Assembly (NCBI GenBank): GCA_037893245.1
Contig: JBAIAA010000539.1
Span: 67,001-131,000 of the forward strand
Origin: Crossaster papposus
Taxonomy: Eukaryota; Echinodermata; Asteroidea; Velatida; Solasteridae
Reading direction: 5' to 3'
Length of the DNA stretch: 64,000 nucleotides
Each line of letters starts with the position of its first letter. The first letter of the stretch is position 1. A model generated the notes under the pieces. It did not search any database. It saw nothing but the letters and a program-made list of their open reading frames with translations, and was not told the origin of the DNA. Positions 37,311 through 47,675 of this stretch are shown piece by piece. The position numbers and the translations under genes were made by a program.

Positions 37311-38988
37311 AATTTGCTAAAATGTAACTTTTGGAGAAAAAAATCAAACAATTGTAAGAGGTTATATACAAAATGTCAACAATTTGGTGTTTGTATTTTT
37401 AAATAATATAACCTTTAGGAATTTGGGGCTAGAAAAATCATTTTCAAACACTCCACCGAATTATTGAATTCGTTTAAAGAAAAGAAAAGGAACCAGACTG
37501 CACGAACAGTACTTTTTTCTTGTTTTTTCTAACATCTACGAACATTAACTTTAAACATGGCAGCGTCACAAATATAAACCCCCTAACACAAATATTTTCG
37601 AAAATTACAGCAAAAGCAAATTGTGATTATATTTATTAGTAGAATTATTGGAGGCTAGGAAAACCATTGTAGACATTCAATAAGTTATGTACATTCTAAT
37701 CAACGTATGACTAAAGTTTAACGCTACCAACAATTAACACACGTTTCTGTGACATTTATTTTACAATTAAAAATGTCTTCCACCAATTCTGAGAATGGGT
37801 TCTAAATATATTTAAAGCGGGTCTCAAAAATATGCAAACATAATATAACAGAATGCCAAACGTAGAATGTGTAACTAAACATAGATTATATAGATATGGT
37901 TTGAAATATATTTGTTTTCTTCTAGTGCGACGGAACACATTTCTTCTTCTTCTTTTTTTTGGGGGGTAAGCACAATGTGTAACTAAATCAACTTTAATAT
38001 ATTAAAAACAGCTAAGGAAACGATATACATTTCCTAATCGCATAAATAAATCAATTACATGTCCTGAACGAAATAAATAATTATACATGTCCATGGTCCC
38101 CATTCATTGGTGTTTATTCAACATTGTATTTTGGTAATTGTTAAAGGGGGACGTTGCTTTGGATTGGGCGTTTTCATGTATAAAAATGAAATGAATATAG
38201 TTGGGAAGTTTTTGAAAAAGTCGAATATAAAGATTCACATAACTACTCCTTCAAATTGCGTGAATTTGGTTTGATATCATGACAAATAACGGTCTGTCAT
38301 TTTGTAGAACCAAATAGCCACGAAATGGCGGACGTGGTTTGCTAGTCGTTTTTCTAGTCGCAGAATAAATCAATGAACGCGTCTGCATTACGCCACATAG
38401 ACGTACGCCTTAAAAGCGTGCAACATCGCGTACTATTTTGGTTCGTCCGCGTATTCAAAATTGCCGCGCGCTTAGTAGAGAATGGTACCCGGTGTTCATC
38501 TGATACGATTACCAGGTCACTGGGTGCGGCGCCAGCCTGAATACTGTTATAGCGCATGGTCAGATGTCAAGGGTCAAGATGTCAAGGGTCAAAGTTGTTG
38601 TTGAACAAATTATAGGTGTTTTGTTGCATGAGCCACTCTTATATAAAGGGATAAGGAACATTTCCAAACAGCAACATTTCACGAGATTTGAATGCGATGA
38701 ACCCCTTTATTTTTCTCAATATTTTGTTATTGTGTATCTTTCAGTTTCCATGCTGCGAATCTAACGTCGGTTGGTGTCAGGTAGGATCCGTCCGATGCTG
38801 GTGTCAGAACCATATCTGTTGAAATACATGTGAAAAAAAATGTACTTTTCCGGAAACTGTGTAGAAAGTACACATACTGCGCGAGTTAAAAATTGCGAAA
38901 CCCCCAAAACAATGAAATATATTTCCTATTATAATACTTTTGAAGCACCAACAATTAGTATAATTTGGAAGCCCATTTCAATAAATGA
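37311..38988. other. AT-rich intergenic DNA without recognised genes
   Basis: No convincing coding region or RNA gene is seen. Features noted are a T/G-rich stretch at 37,940-37,970, a CpG-containing stretch at 38,320-38,540, and a 16-bp direct repeat (ATGTCAAGGGTCAAGATG..) at 38,565-38,600. Open frames in this stretch are short and show no family resemblance. Confidence 0.6.
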
Positions 38989-39092
38989 AGCAAGATATAA
39001 GATGGAGGGAACACCCCCCCCCCCCCCTCCCCCCCCCCCCCCCCTCCTTTGTGGTGGTCATTGTGCTTGTGGAATGTTGTGGTTTATCAGGA
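38989..39092 (-). mobile_element. MITE fragment with long poly-C tract
   Basis: AGCAAGATATAAGATGGAGG, a C-tract interrupted by two T, then TTTGTGGTGGTCATTGTGCT match the reverse complement of the small element at 61,263-61,437. It is a second, degenerate copy of that family. Confidence 0.55.
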
Positions 39093-39128
39093 ATTATTTT
39101 TTGTTTTTTAGGGTTTTGGGGCGTTAGG

Positions 39129-39886
39129 TAGTCTTGTTTGCAAGACGATCTTAATCGCTGTATATGCAGCGCGCGTAGTCCTCTAACGTACGCCGTACCA
39201 TACACGCAATGACCTTCGATAACATCGTCTTGTTTAACTGCTCTAATCTCAGCGCGTGACCTCTATACATAATTCAACAGGAAGGTCAAAAGCATAATGA
39301 CGCTTGCGCACTGAAGGAAGTTTGTGTTTTAGAATTGAGGTTGTTAGTTAGGTACCTTGCTCCGTGGGTACTGTGTGCGCGTTACTACATGTATATGTAC
39401 ATGAATTATAGGCCTAAATGTACACTAACATGTACATCGCGGCAATCAAACGTGCGGGATACGTGGACAGTTATTGATGTCGCGCTGGGTCGCGAACAGA
39501 CGGTACAATGGCTTCGGCGAAGCCGGGCCCAGGGGCATATTTGCTGTAACATCGATTGCTTCGTCCACTCTGACATTTTTTTTCACTAAACAACGCTATA
39601 ACAACAACGCACGCGACGCGCTCACATGTTCGATTTTATACTATGTCCACACGTCGCTGCGACGTACAGAAACTATACCAGTGAGTCAGCGATTATGCAA
39701 GTTACGTCACGCGATTTTTCACGCAACGTCACACGCGTATGCATATGCGAAACAATTCTACTCGGAATTTTCCGAGCGATTAGAGCAGATAAACAAGACG
39801 GTCTTAGCGAAGGTCATTTGCGCGTGGTCAACGGCGTACGTTAGAGGGCGCCCCGCATCGCGAAGATCGTCTTGCAAACAAGTCTA
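39129..39886. mobile_element. Non-autonomous Mutator-like (MULE) transposon, 758 bp
   Basis: Terminal inverted repeats of roughly 110-120 bp lie at 39,129-39,248 (TAGTCTTGTTTGCAAGACGA..) and 39,778-39,886 (..TCGTCTTGCAAACAAGTCTA). Shared blocks include CTCTAACGTACGCCGT, ATGACCTTCG and TCGTCTTGTTTA. A perfect 9-bp direct repeat GGCGTTAGG flanks it (39,120-39,128 and 39,887-39,895). Long inverted repeats with a 9-bp target duplication are the Mutator signature. The open frames inside have no transposase motif, so it needs an enzyme from elsewhere. Confidence 0.88.
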
Positions 39887-40060
39887 GGCGTTAGGTAACA
39901 ATTATCTACAGAGTGTATAGGTATGGGGGAAGTAGTGTGGTGGGTCTTCATGAGACAATTCTAAAGAATTGTATGCATGATGCACAAGAACAATAGGCTC
40001 AATTAGCATAATAATGGGTTTAGTTTACATATCAATGGGGTTAATTAGCATAATAAGGGT

Positions 40061-40215
40061 ATTGTTTGAGATGGGCCATTGTTAGTGAAGGTCGTCCCTT
40101 TGTTAACATGGGCCAATGGGAGTGAAGAGTATTGTTTGAGATGGGCCAATGGTGGAGAAGGTCGTCCCTTTGTTAAAATGGGCCAATGGGAGTGAAGGGT
40201 ATTGTTTGAGATGGG
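40061..40215. repeat. 70-bp minisatellite, 2.2 copies
   Basis: ATTGTTTGAGATGGGCCA starts copies at 40,061 and 40,131 and a partial third at 40,201. Each carries GAAGGTCGTCCCTTTGTTAA. No genes are seen from 39,896 to this point. Confidence 0.9.
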
Positions 40216-40260
40216 TTAGTCGCATTTGATAAACAATGGTGGACCTCGAAATCTTTAGGG

Positions 40261-40500
40261 GACAATGGGCGACGGTGGTGGACCTAAAAACTTTAGAGGA
40301 CAAAGCACGGCGGTTGGTAATTGTGATTGATTAAAAACATATCTTGACAATGGGAGACAGTGGTGGACCTAAACACTTTAGAGGACAAAGCACGGCGGTT
40401 GATAATTGTGATTGATTGAAAATGCATCTTGACAATGGAAGACAGGGGTGGACCTAAAAACTTTAGAGGACAAAGCACGGCGGTTGGTATTTTGAAACCG
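40261..40500. repeat. 84-86-bp minisatellite, 2.8 copies
   Basis: GACAATGGGCGACGGTGGTG starts copies at 40,261, 40,345 and 40,431. Each includes TTAGAGGACAAAGCACGGCG. It lies just upstream of the PC4-like gene and could belong to the left end of the Polinton, but no inverted partner was found on the right. Confidence 0.88.
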
Positions 40501-40651
40501 TAACGAGAACAATGGTTGACCATAAAATCTTTAGCGGACAGAATGAATATTCAATGGGTCCTAACGTGTACCTAAGGAGCGCTAGCGGTTCAACATCATA
40601 TCGCTCTTACGGCTGTACCCTGACAAGATCATCACCGTGAGCATAATCGAG

Positions 40652-41361
40652 ATGGCTGGACCGATGAAGTTTTACACACCAACACCACCTAACTCCCCTT
40701 CGGCATCATCGTATGACGCTACTGGTAGCAGCAGAGAGGTGCGAGAGTATAGACATCCCTACCCACCGCAGAAGCCCAAGTGGTTGGCCACAGCAGCACC
40801 TGACCGACTCAAGCGGCTGGAGCAACGCATGATAACCCGTGCAAAAAATGAAAGTCCACCCTATCCGAATATCACACCTATGAAGCGCCATCGAGCAGAG
40901 ATCGCACACACGGCAGCCAGGTTCTGCCTTACAGATGTGCGGCACACCGTAGTGAAGCATTTCCAGGGCAAGATATACGTCAAGATTCGGGACTATCTGC
41001 AAAGAAAAAACAAGGACTTTTGGAGCAGTCCGCGAGGCATCAACCTGAAAGTTGACGAATGGAAGAAGCTGTTAGAAATGATGCCCGCCATCACCGAGGC
41101 TGTTGAAGAAGCAGAGGTGAGTTCTGAAAAGAAAAACAAGAAGAAGATTGAGATTGATTGTATCACGAGGTGTAGTTTTGGGTGTAACGTATGTCATTTT
41201 ACATGTCATTTTAATCGACTGTTTTATTCATTTACTCTTTTCAGGCTGAAAACCTCGAACATCAGAATAAGAAGATGCGACGTGCCACCGATGAGCCTAG
41301 TTCGACTACGCCAGCCCTACTTGCAGAATCCGACCTCGTGATCGATTCGGAGAGGTACTAA
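40652..41361 (+). CDS. PC4-like ssDNA-binding protein, two exons
   Basis: Exon 1 is 40,652-41,116 (155 codons from ATG) and exon 2 is 41,245-41,361 (38 codons plus stop), in phase 0. The intron begins GTGAGT and ends TTTTCAG. Exon 2 alone reads AENLEHQNKKMRRATDEP and onwards, giving 193 residues. Residues near 110-155 (FQGKIYVKIRDYLQRKNKDF then SSPRGINLKVDEWKKLLEMM) match the PC4/p15 C-terminal domain, which binds single-stranded DNA as a dimer and acts as a transcription coactivator. The N-terminus is proline- and charge-rich. A GTG lies five codons upstream, but ATG at 40,652 is the natural start. It sits upstream of the integrase on the same strand, so I place it in the Polinton. Coding-like sequence (EGDQPVTEPVRNKQPAGSS) continues past the TAA, so the C-terminus may be prematurely cut. 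Confidence 0.75.
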
Positions 41362-41465
41362 GAGGGGGATCAACCTGTCACCGAACCCGTACGCAACAAA
41401 CAGCCAGCAGGAAGCAGCAAGAGAAAAGACGTTTGTGAGGAACTTTGTTTTAATTTAATTCAGGC

Positions 41466-41834
41466 AATAATGTTCCGCGCATTTTAAATGAGGTGCACGA
41501 AATTTGCAGAGAGACATGTTTTGGATGTCAACTGCCGATAGTTGATGATGTAACGCAGACAAATCACGAATGCATGATGCTATCTACACCCGAGAAAGTA
41601 GACAGATATTTCGATAGGGCATTGGACAAAATAATCGATAAAGATTTAGGGAAGTGTAGGGCCGAGTGGAACGTTACCGCCAGTAGAGACAAAAACATCG
41701 CTACTCACTTTCCAACCATTGTTGATACAAACCGTATCTTCTATAGGTACCTTGACATGCATGTTAAACTTAGAGAGTCAGTCCCAGACAAAAGCCGCGC
41801 AGTTTTGTTCGAAGTGTGCTATGCTGAATTTTAA
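41466..41834 (+). CDS. Cys/His-rich protein or terminal exon, no start codon seen
   Basis: The frame is open from 41,466 to the TAA at 41,832-41,834. It encodes NNVPRILNEVHEICRETCFG, a Cys/His cluster (C..C..C then HEC) that could bind zinc, followed by a helical, charged region and RAVLFEVCYAEF at the end. A possible splice acceptor (TTTAATTCAG) ends at 41,463. Hence it may be the last exon of the PC4-like gene or a separate small gene that lost its start. I recall such Cys-rich frames near Polinton integrases, but its function is unknown. Confidence 0.5.
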   Translation, partial: NNVPRILNEVHEICRETCFGCQLPIVDDVTQTNHECMMLSTPEKVDRYFDRALDKIIDKDLGKCRAEWNVTASRDKNIATHFPTIVDTNRIFYRYLDMHVKLRESVPDKSRAVLFEVCYAEF

Positions 41835-42249
41835 AAGACAACAAAGTACACAGGACCTGATGAATGATTTTGCATTAATTATTTTTAGATTGCTGTTTTG
41901 TTTTGTATTTAAAATAACTTTTAAAAATTATAATCTTTAAGCTAAAACCAAGCTAGGATCAAGTGTACTGATCAAACTTTGGTAAAATAATAGTGTGATT
42001 TTAACAGAATATTATAATCTTTGGAATAGAACAAAAACAATTGTAATATTTTAAACTAGAACCATATAAAACTAGTATATTTCTGTACAAAATATCAATG
42101 TTATTTTTAGCGAAAACGTGTTACGTATAGCATCATGGCAAAGAGGTAAGATTACATAAAGACTTTGTACTACCAAATTGCTCGCGAAAGTGGTTTAGCT
42201 AGTATTTAAAAAATGTATCGGGCTGTTAAGCACGGTGGGAAATACATAC

Positions 42250-42590
42250 ATTCGCATTTTTGTATCACTGTGGAGACATGGCTTTGTTCTCGTGCACAAA
42301 ATGGTTAGAAAGTCGAGCACGTTTTTCAAAATGCTCCCATTTTAACCATAATTTTTTTCCTGGGTTGAAATTTCGACCCAATATACCCTATATTATACCC
42401 TAACCCAAACACTAACCCTAACCCACATCCTAATCCTAGTTTTTGAGTAATTTAAGTAAAATCCAAAAATCTAATTCGTGAAATTCCCAGTGGAGACCTA
42501 TTCATCTATAGAAATTTACCCTCCGGAGACGTTTTGTCTCCATTGTACACATTGTGTTCATGTCTCCAGAGGGTACCGTATTTCGCACCA
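42250..42590. other. Non-integrase sequence inside the integrase region, with telomere-like motif and inverted repeat
   Basis: Between RAVKHGGKY and ITRNEIKDF the sequence loses integrase similarity. It holds CCCTAACCC-type repeats at about 42,394-42,435 and an inverted repeat TACCCTCCGGAGAC...GTCTCCAGAGGGTA at 42,518-42,575. This looks like an inserted element, but its ends and target duplication are not clear. Confidence 0.45.
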
Positions 42591-43077
42591 AGATTACGCG
42601 CAATGAAATCAAAGATTTCCTGAGAGAGCAAGATGTGTACACTCTACATAAACCTGCTAGGAAGAGGTATCCTCGCAATCAAAGAGTGGCTGTTGGGCGC
42701 GATGAAATACATCAGTTAGATTTAGTGGATGTCTCAAACTTATCAAAGCATAACGGCGGATACAAATACTTACTGTCGTGGATCAATGTCTTTTTCTAAA
42801 TACGCTTGGGTGATTCCTTTGAAAAATAAAACTGGAAAGGTGTTGGTGGAGGCTTTCAAAAATAATGTAGAATCTAGTGGGAGACCGCCTGTAATGATTC
42901 ACACCGATAAAGGCAGCGAATGTACAAACCGACTGTTTCAAGAACTGCTCAAGAATGAGGGCATACATTTCTATACGACAAACAGTGAATTAAAAGCAGC
43001 CATTGTGGAGAGATGTAATCGCACTCTCAAGTCACGGATGTGGCGGTATTTTACGTGAAACAAAACTCGGAAATATA

Positions 43078-43229
43078 TGTGACCCAGCACGAGTAAATGA
43101 GACACTTTGCGGCAAAAATAAAAATTGAGATTTTGATTTCATCCTCTAAATCTTGTTTTAAATGATGAAATCAAAGTCTCAATTTTCATTTTTGCCGCAA
43201 AGTGTCTCATTTACTCGTGCTGGGTCACA
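43078..43229. mobile_element. Palindromic Tc1/mariner-type MITE, 152 bp, inside the integrase
   Basis: The two halves are near-perfect inverted repeats of about 66 bp beginning TGTGACCCAGCACGAGTAAA, with a short central spacer. TA dinucleotides flank it (43,076-43,077 and 43,230-43,231), the mariner-type duplication. The reading frames before and after the insert are those of the integrase, and the insert plus one TA is 154 bp, so it is a simple insertion without loss of target sequence. Confidence 0.93.
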
Positions 43230-43719
43230 TATCGATGTATTGCAGCAACTCGTATCGACATACAACCTTTCCTATCACCGTTCTATTAAAATGAAACCCG
43301 AGGAAGTCAGTGGCAAGAATGAAAGCATAGTCTGGAAAAATCTGTACGCTCAGTCTAAACAACCCGGACATTTTATGTTTAAAGTCGGTGATCAAGTTCG
43401 TATTAGCAAACAGCGTTTAACGTTTGAAAAATCGTACCTCCCGTCTTGGTCCGAAGAAATATTCACCGTGTATAAACGTAGCGGGCGTCAGCGGAGACCC
43501 GTCTACAAATTGAAAGATTATTCGGGCGAACAAATTCACGGTAGATTTTACGAACCAGAATTACAGAAAATTAGGAAAACCGACGATCTTTTTCGCGTTG
43601 AGAGAGTGATTCGCCAGCGTAAGAAAAAAGGAAGAGCCGAGTATTTTGTTAAATGGTTGGGGTATCCATCATCATTCAACAGTTGGGTGACTGACTTACA
43701 ATAGTGAGCGTCTACAAAC

Positions 43720-44377
43720 ATGGCGTCGTCTTCCACGCAGTTTTACGTCACGTTGCCTAGCAATGCTTCAATGACGCTGTAGTCTAGTTACACCACACAC
43801 CTGGTAAAGCAAATTAATCTAACCGGTAACTGGGAGGTTGCCCTCACCGAAATCCATTATCCTTTCACGTGGTACAATATTACAGAAAAGTTTAATTCTT
43901 TAACTTTTAGTGAGCATGGATTATTGCAAACCCACGTTAGAATTTCGCACGGGTTCTATAAAACCGTTAAAGGAATTATCAATGCGATCAACAGGGAAAT
44001 GACGGAAACGGCTAAGCAGAATATCATCATTACCTTAGACAGGTTTACCGGCCGCGTGAAGATAGAACTCAAAGAGGGGACCTTCATATATTTTAATGAT
44101 TATCGGTATCGCATGTTGTGATGAAAATGTGGAAGGGCACTTACCGGTTGATGTTAATGGTGGATTTTACGGTATGTACGTGTACTGCGATATTGCCGAG
44201 AATCAGCTGGTGGGAGATGTCAGCGCTCCACTACTCAGAATTGTCCCGGTGCAGACCGCCAACTGGACTCAGGGAAATGTCGTTGCGCACACGTTCAGCA
44301 CTCCTCATTATGTTCCTTCGCAAAAGTCGCCACTCGTTATTTTAAACGGCCATGGCGGACTACGAGAGATATTATAA
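43720..44377 (+). pseudogene. Polinton minor capsid (penton-type, single jelly-roll) protein, broken
   Basis: ATG at 43,720 starts MASSSTQFYVTLPSNASMTL, the usual opening of the Polinton penton. Codon 21 is TAG (43,780-43,782). The frame continues with WEVALTEIHYPFTWYN and LDRFTGRVKIELKEG, then shifts near 44,118. The next frame reads HLPVDVNGGFYGMYVYCDIA followed by LVGDVSAPLLRIVPV, the most conserved block. The usual basic C-terminal tail is short here, ending at 44,377. The family forms the pentamers at capsid vertices. The end overlaps the start of the next gene by 26 bp. Confidence 0.88.
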
Positions 44378-44749
44378 AAACCAGGCTGGAGGTGGTGATG
44401 TTTTTTTAGAGGTGCCCCCATTCAAAAAGGATACGGACTCGGAAACATCCTATAGGGGACTGATTAGATCTGCTTTACCGATGATTAAAAAAAGGTGCGC
44501 AAATGTTAGGCTTTGAAGACGGGGGTTGGTATTGCTTCAGATACCCTGAACGGACAAAATGTAAAAGCGGCTACAAAGAATCGATTGAGACAGGCTGGAG
44601 TGGACGTGACGTCGTCACGAGTGACGCAGAGACTTTATAATAAACCCCTCCGCCAGAAGAAGCATTTAAAAAGAAATGCAACCGGTTCACAACGCACAAA
44701 GACAGTGGGCAAGCGATCGAGAAGGACTCCCGACATATTCGGCAATTAG
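44352..44749 (+). pseudogene. Basic Polinton virion core-like protein, frameshifted
   Basis: ATG at 44,352 opens with MADYERYYKNQAGGG and continues to RGLIRSALPMIKK, the hydrophobic-plus-Gly opening of the small basic protein found between penton and major capsid in Polintons and adintoviruses. The A-run at about 44,489 and a second site near 44,512 shift the frame. The C-terminal part is open from 44,513 and reads GVGIASDTLNGQNVKAATKN and a basic tail (KRSRRTPDIFGN). High Lys/Arg content suits DNA condensation in the particle. Similarity to adenovirus core or pVI-like proteins is family knowledge, not shown here. Confidence 0.75.
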
Positions 44750-44763
44750 TAACATTACAAACG

Positions 44764-46096
44764 ATGGCATTCATCAGCAAGCACTCGTGCGAATGCACAA
44801 AGTCTGAACTGGATCTTTTATCCGTTCCTCCCACCCAAACCTCCCTTTTAAAAGGGCAAGGGGTACAATACAACCCACTGACCAATATCGTGGACTCAGA
44901 TTCCATGGAATTCAACGTCTCCGGTTCGACCGAACACTATCTCGATTTGGCGCACACTATGTTGAACGTGAAGGCAAAAATTGTAACTGAGAATGGTACC
45001 GACCTGGGTACGGACGTTCCAGTGGCTACAGTCAACCTTCTTCTTCACTCATTGTTCTCGGAAGTGGACGTCACGCTCAACGATAAGCTCATCTCGTCTT
45101 CGTCAAATACGTACCCGTACAGAGCCCTGTTGGAAACCCTGCTGACATATGGACCCGCATCCAAAATGTCTCAACTCACAGCGGCTTTATTTGATAAAGA
45201 TACGGCCGGAAGAATGGAAGCCAATGATCCCACGGTAGAAGACATTTTTAACGAGGGGTTGAAGAAACGTTACAAACTGACGCGGGAAAGTCGCATTATA
45301 GATCTGGCGGGACCAATTCACGGCGATATATTCTTCCAAGATAGATTTCCAATGAATGAAGTCAGCCTCAAGCTAAAGTTTTATCGTGGTAAAAATGCAT
45401 TTTGTCTACTGGCAGCCCAGGCCGATGCCCGTTACAAAATACAAATCATGAAAGCTTCTCTCTACGTGAGAAAGGTGACAGTCAGTCCAACCGTGGCTCT
45501 AGCGCATGCACGCAAAAACACTGCAGGGTGCCACGGCTAAATATCCCATGCGAAGGGTGGAAGTTTAGACCTTTTCTATGCCTCAAGGGAATCAGTCGTT
45601 CACGCGAGAAAACTTATGTTTGGGTCAACTTCCAAAGCGCGTGGTGATTGGCATGGTGGACAATACGGCTTTTAACGGGGACTACCGCAAGAATCCTTTC
45701 AATTTTAAGCATTATGGATTAAACTATCTGGGTCTGTACGTGGATAACGAGCAGACACCTTGGCGGCCACTCCAGCCAATATTATCCGGAAAAGATGACG
45801 CGTACATGATGGCCTATCATACTTTATATTCCGGTATAAATACACTCTACCAAGACAAAGGCAATCAGATTAACAGAGAAGACTACGAGTCGGGGTACTC
45901 CCTCTTTGCATTCGACCTGTCTCCGGATATGTCGTGCGGATCTCATTTCAACCTGGTAAAGCGCAGTAATATGCGTTTGGAGTTAAAATTTACTACGGCA
46001 TTAACAACTACAGTCAACGTGGTCGTATACTGCGAATTTGAAAGCATCTTGGAAGTGGACGAACCAATAAATGTGTTGATCGATTACTCCAATTAA
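44764..46096 (+). pseudogene. Polinton major capsid protein (double jelly-roll), broken
   Basis: ATG at 44,764 starts MAFISKHSCECTKSELDLLS followed by VPPTQTSLLKGQ, the typical opening of the Polinton major capsid, often labelled F54H12.2-like in animal genomes. The frame runs to about 45,510, where a one-base shift leads to a false stop at 45,538. A TAG at 45,566-45,568 follows in the downstream frame. The rest is open from MPQGNQSFTRENLC through FNGDYRKNPFNFKHYGL and REDYESGYSLFAFDLSPD to the end at 46,096. Total span of about 444 codons matches family size. Two lesions, so not functional as it stands. Confidence 0.93.
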
Positions 46097-46104
46097 AAGA
46101 CGAC

Positions 46105-46512
46105 ATGGACACGGTTGGCGTATTTCCAGCGGACCGGTTACCACCCGTGAACAAATACCCCAGTGCATTCATTATCAACAGCGATAAGAACAACGAACGA
46201 GGCACCCACTGGCTAGCAGTGTACTTTACTCGGGTGGTACGAGCGGAATTTTTTGACTCGTACGGACTACAGCCCCACGCATACGAGCATTATTTTCAAA
46301 CATTTTTTGAAAAGAACAGTTCTCATTTTATTTACAACGTCGTTTGTTTGCAATCCCTGAATACCACAGTCTGCGGTCAACACTGCCTGTTTTACTTGTT
46401 GCATAGGTGCAGAGATATCCCGATGCAGACCATAACGTCTGTGTTTACGAATGACCGCTTTATGAATGATGTACTAGTGCAAGAATTTATAGAAAAACAA
46501 ATACGATGTTGA
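46105..46512 (+). CDS. Adenain-like cysteine protease of the Polinton
   Basis: This 135-residue open frame lies 8 bp after the capsid gene. By comparison with the adenovirus protease family, the catalytic residues are His35 (GTHWLAVYF), Asp51 (FFDSYG), Gln83 (LQSLN) and Cys90 (TTVCGQHCLFYLLH). The spacing (16 residues His-Asp, 7 Gln-Cys) agrees with the family. The enzyme matures capsid and core proteins inside the particle. The N-terminus is shorter than usual: the family normally has 15-25 residues before the VFPADRLP block, so a small 5' loss is likely. All catalytic positions are intact, unlike the neighbours. Confidence 0.88.
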   Translation: MDTVGVFPADRLPPVNKYPSAFIINSDKNNERGTHWLAVYFTRVVRAEFFDSYGLQPHAYEHYFQTFFEKNSSHFIYNVVCLQSLNTTVCGQHCLFYLLHRCRDIPMQTITSVFTNDRFMNDVLVQEFIEKQIRC

Positions 46513-46689
46513 TGTACCCGTTTTAGATTTAGAATTCCTTTGTCGTCAAATTTGGTTGCAAAAAAAACACAGAAAAGAATGAGTAACAAAAACAAAATAT
46601 TTATGTTTCTTTCACCATGGATTGTACATTATTTATTGTTTGTTAATAAAACACTGCATATTTACAAAGGATTTTCTTTTGGTCACTTA

Positions 46690-47675
46690 AGGCTGGCTCA
46701 CATAGTAGCGGCAAAGACCCAACGAAAGGCGACGAACGTGAAAATAAACAAATGTTGGCGGCAAAGCGACGGCAAAAGGGGAAAACCAAGATTCGCTGAC
46801 GGTTGGGAACGACCTCCAGCGACAACACGACGGCAAGGGACGAATGGCTGCGGCAGGGAACGGAGGCTAGCGACCAAACTCGGACGTTGTCTGGGCGGCG
46901 AGTGACGATGTCTCGACGGAGCCCGGCAACAAGGAACGAGGTCAGACGGCTAGCAGCGGATTGGCTGGCGGCAAGGAACGGTGGCTGACGGTGGGTTGCG
47001 GTCGATATCAAAGCCTGTGTGTGTGTGTGTGTGCGGGTCGTATAAATAGTCGAGTTTGGCGTTCCCACTCTTCACAACGTTCTGGCGTCACACAACGTGA
47101 AAAATCGCACTAAAAGTTTAAAATCGTGGACCATCGTTGCAAAATCGTAACCCATCGCAGGCCACCGCTGCAATGCCGCAGGTACTCGCAAACGACCCGC
47201 CATCAACAGTCATCACCCGTCACCCTCCGGCCAAAATTCGCAATCCATCGTCGCACCAAGGTCGTTACAATTTCGTTACTTGCCGCAATGTGTCGTCAGG
47301 GTTCGAGATGTGACGTCACTTGCCGTTATTTTGCCGTCAATGGTCGTTGACAACGACTACCAACGAAATTGTGACGACCTTAAAACGACTAGAGACGGAA
47401 TCGCACGGCATGGAAACGTCAAGGAAATGAGGGTTGCGGTCTCTAACGAAATCTGAACGGAATCACAACGAATTTTGTTGCCGCCACAAAATTTCCAACA
47501 AGCTGAAAATTTGCCGACGGACGCGACTGATGATTTCGGTCGTCTGCGGTCGCTAGCGGATTTGTCAGCGACAACTGACGGCAACACACGATGAGTGGCG
47601 GCAAATTCAAAATTGAAATTCGCAGCTTACCGTAGCTTGCCGTACCCCCCTATTCGTCATAGTGTGAGCCAGCCT
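46690..47675. mobile_element. Non-autonomous PIF/Harbinger-like element, 986 bp
   Basis: The ends are imperfect inverted repeats: AGGCTGGCTCACATAGTAGC on the left and the reverse complement of AGGCTGGCTCACACTATGAC on the right. TTA flanks both sides (46,687-46,689 and 47,676-47,678), the 3-bp target duplication of Harbinger elements. The interior is rich in short CGACGGCAA and TGACGG repeats on both strands and has a (GT)8-9 run near 47,018. No transposase is encoded. It sits in the gap between the two convergent Polinton gene blocks. Confidence 0.85.

Larger units (their letters stand above)
42135..43704 (+). pseudogene. Polinton retroviral-type integrase with chromodomain, broken
   Basis: The N-terminal part starts at ATG 42,135 and has two in-frame stops (TAA after MAKR; TAA after LASI). 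About 300 bp of non-homologous sequence separates it from TRNEIKDFLREQDVYTLHKP. The catalytic core then reads HQLDLVDVSNLSK (first Asp), IHTDKGSECTNRLFQELLKN (second Asp) and AAIVERCNRTLKSRMWRYF (Glu), the DDE triad of retroviral integrases. A one-base excess in the T-run at about 42,788-42,793 shifts the frame between them. A TGA lies at 43,056-43,058, and a 152-bp MITE interrupts the gene just after. The C-terminal part holds QVRISKQRLTFEK and a chromodomain (RVERVIRQRKKKGRAEYFVK, then WLGYPSSFNSW), which would direct insertion to modified chromatin. It is inactive. Confidence 0.92.

Noticed and set aside
39335..39887. Open frames of 84 and 137 codons
   Set aside because: They lie wholly inside the 758-bp MULE-type MITE and its inverted repeats and show no protein motif.
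40061..40500. Polinton left terminal inverted repeat
   Set aside because: The minisatellites here have no inverted partner at 52.4-53.5 kb and no 6-bp target duplication was seen, so element ends remain undefined.
41430..41463. Short intron joining the PC4-like gene to the Cys-rich frame
   Set aside because: The GT..AG span would be only about 34 bp, and the upstream exon already has a stop. I list the two as separate features and only mention the possibility.
44571..44915. Minus-strand open frame of 114 codons
   Set aside because: It is the antisense shadow of the core-like and major capsid genes.
46540..47587. Several open frames of 60-140 codons
   Set aside because: They fall in the Harbinger-like element and arise from its CGACGG/GGCAA repeats. 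No transposase motif is present.
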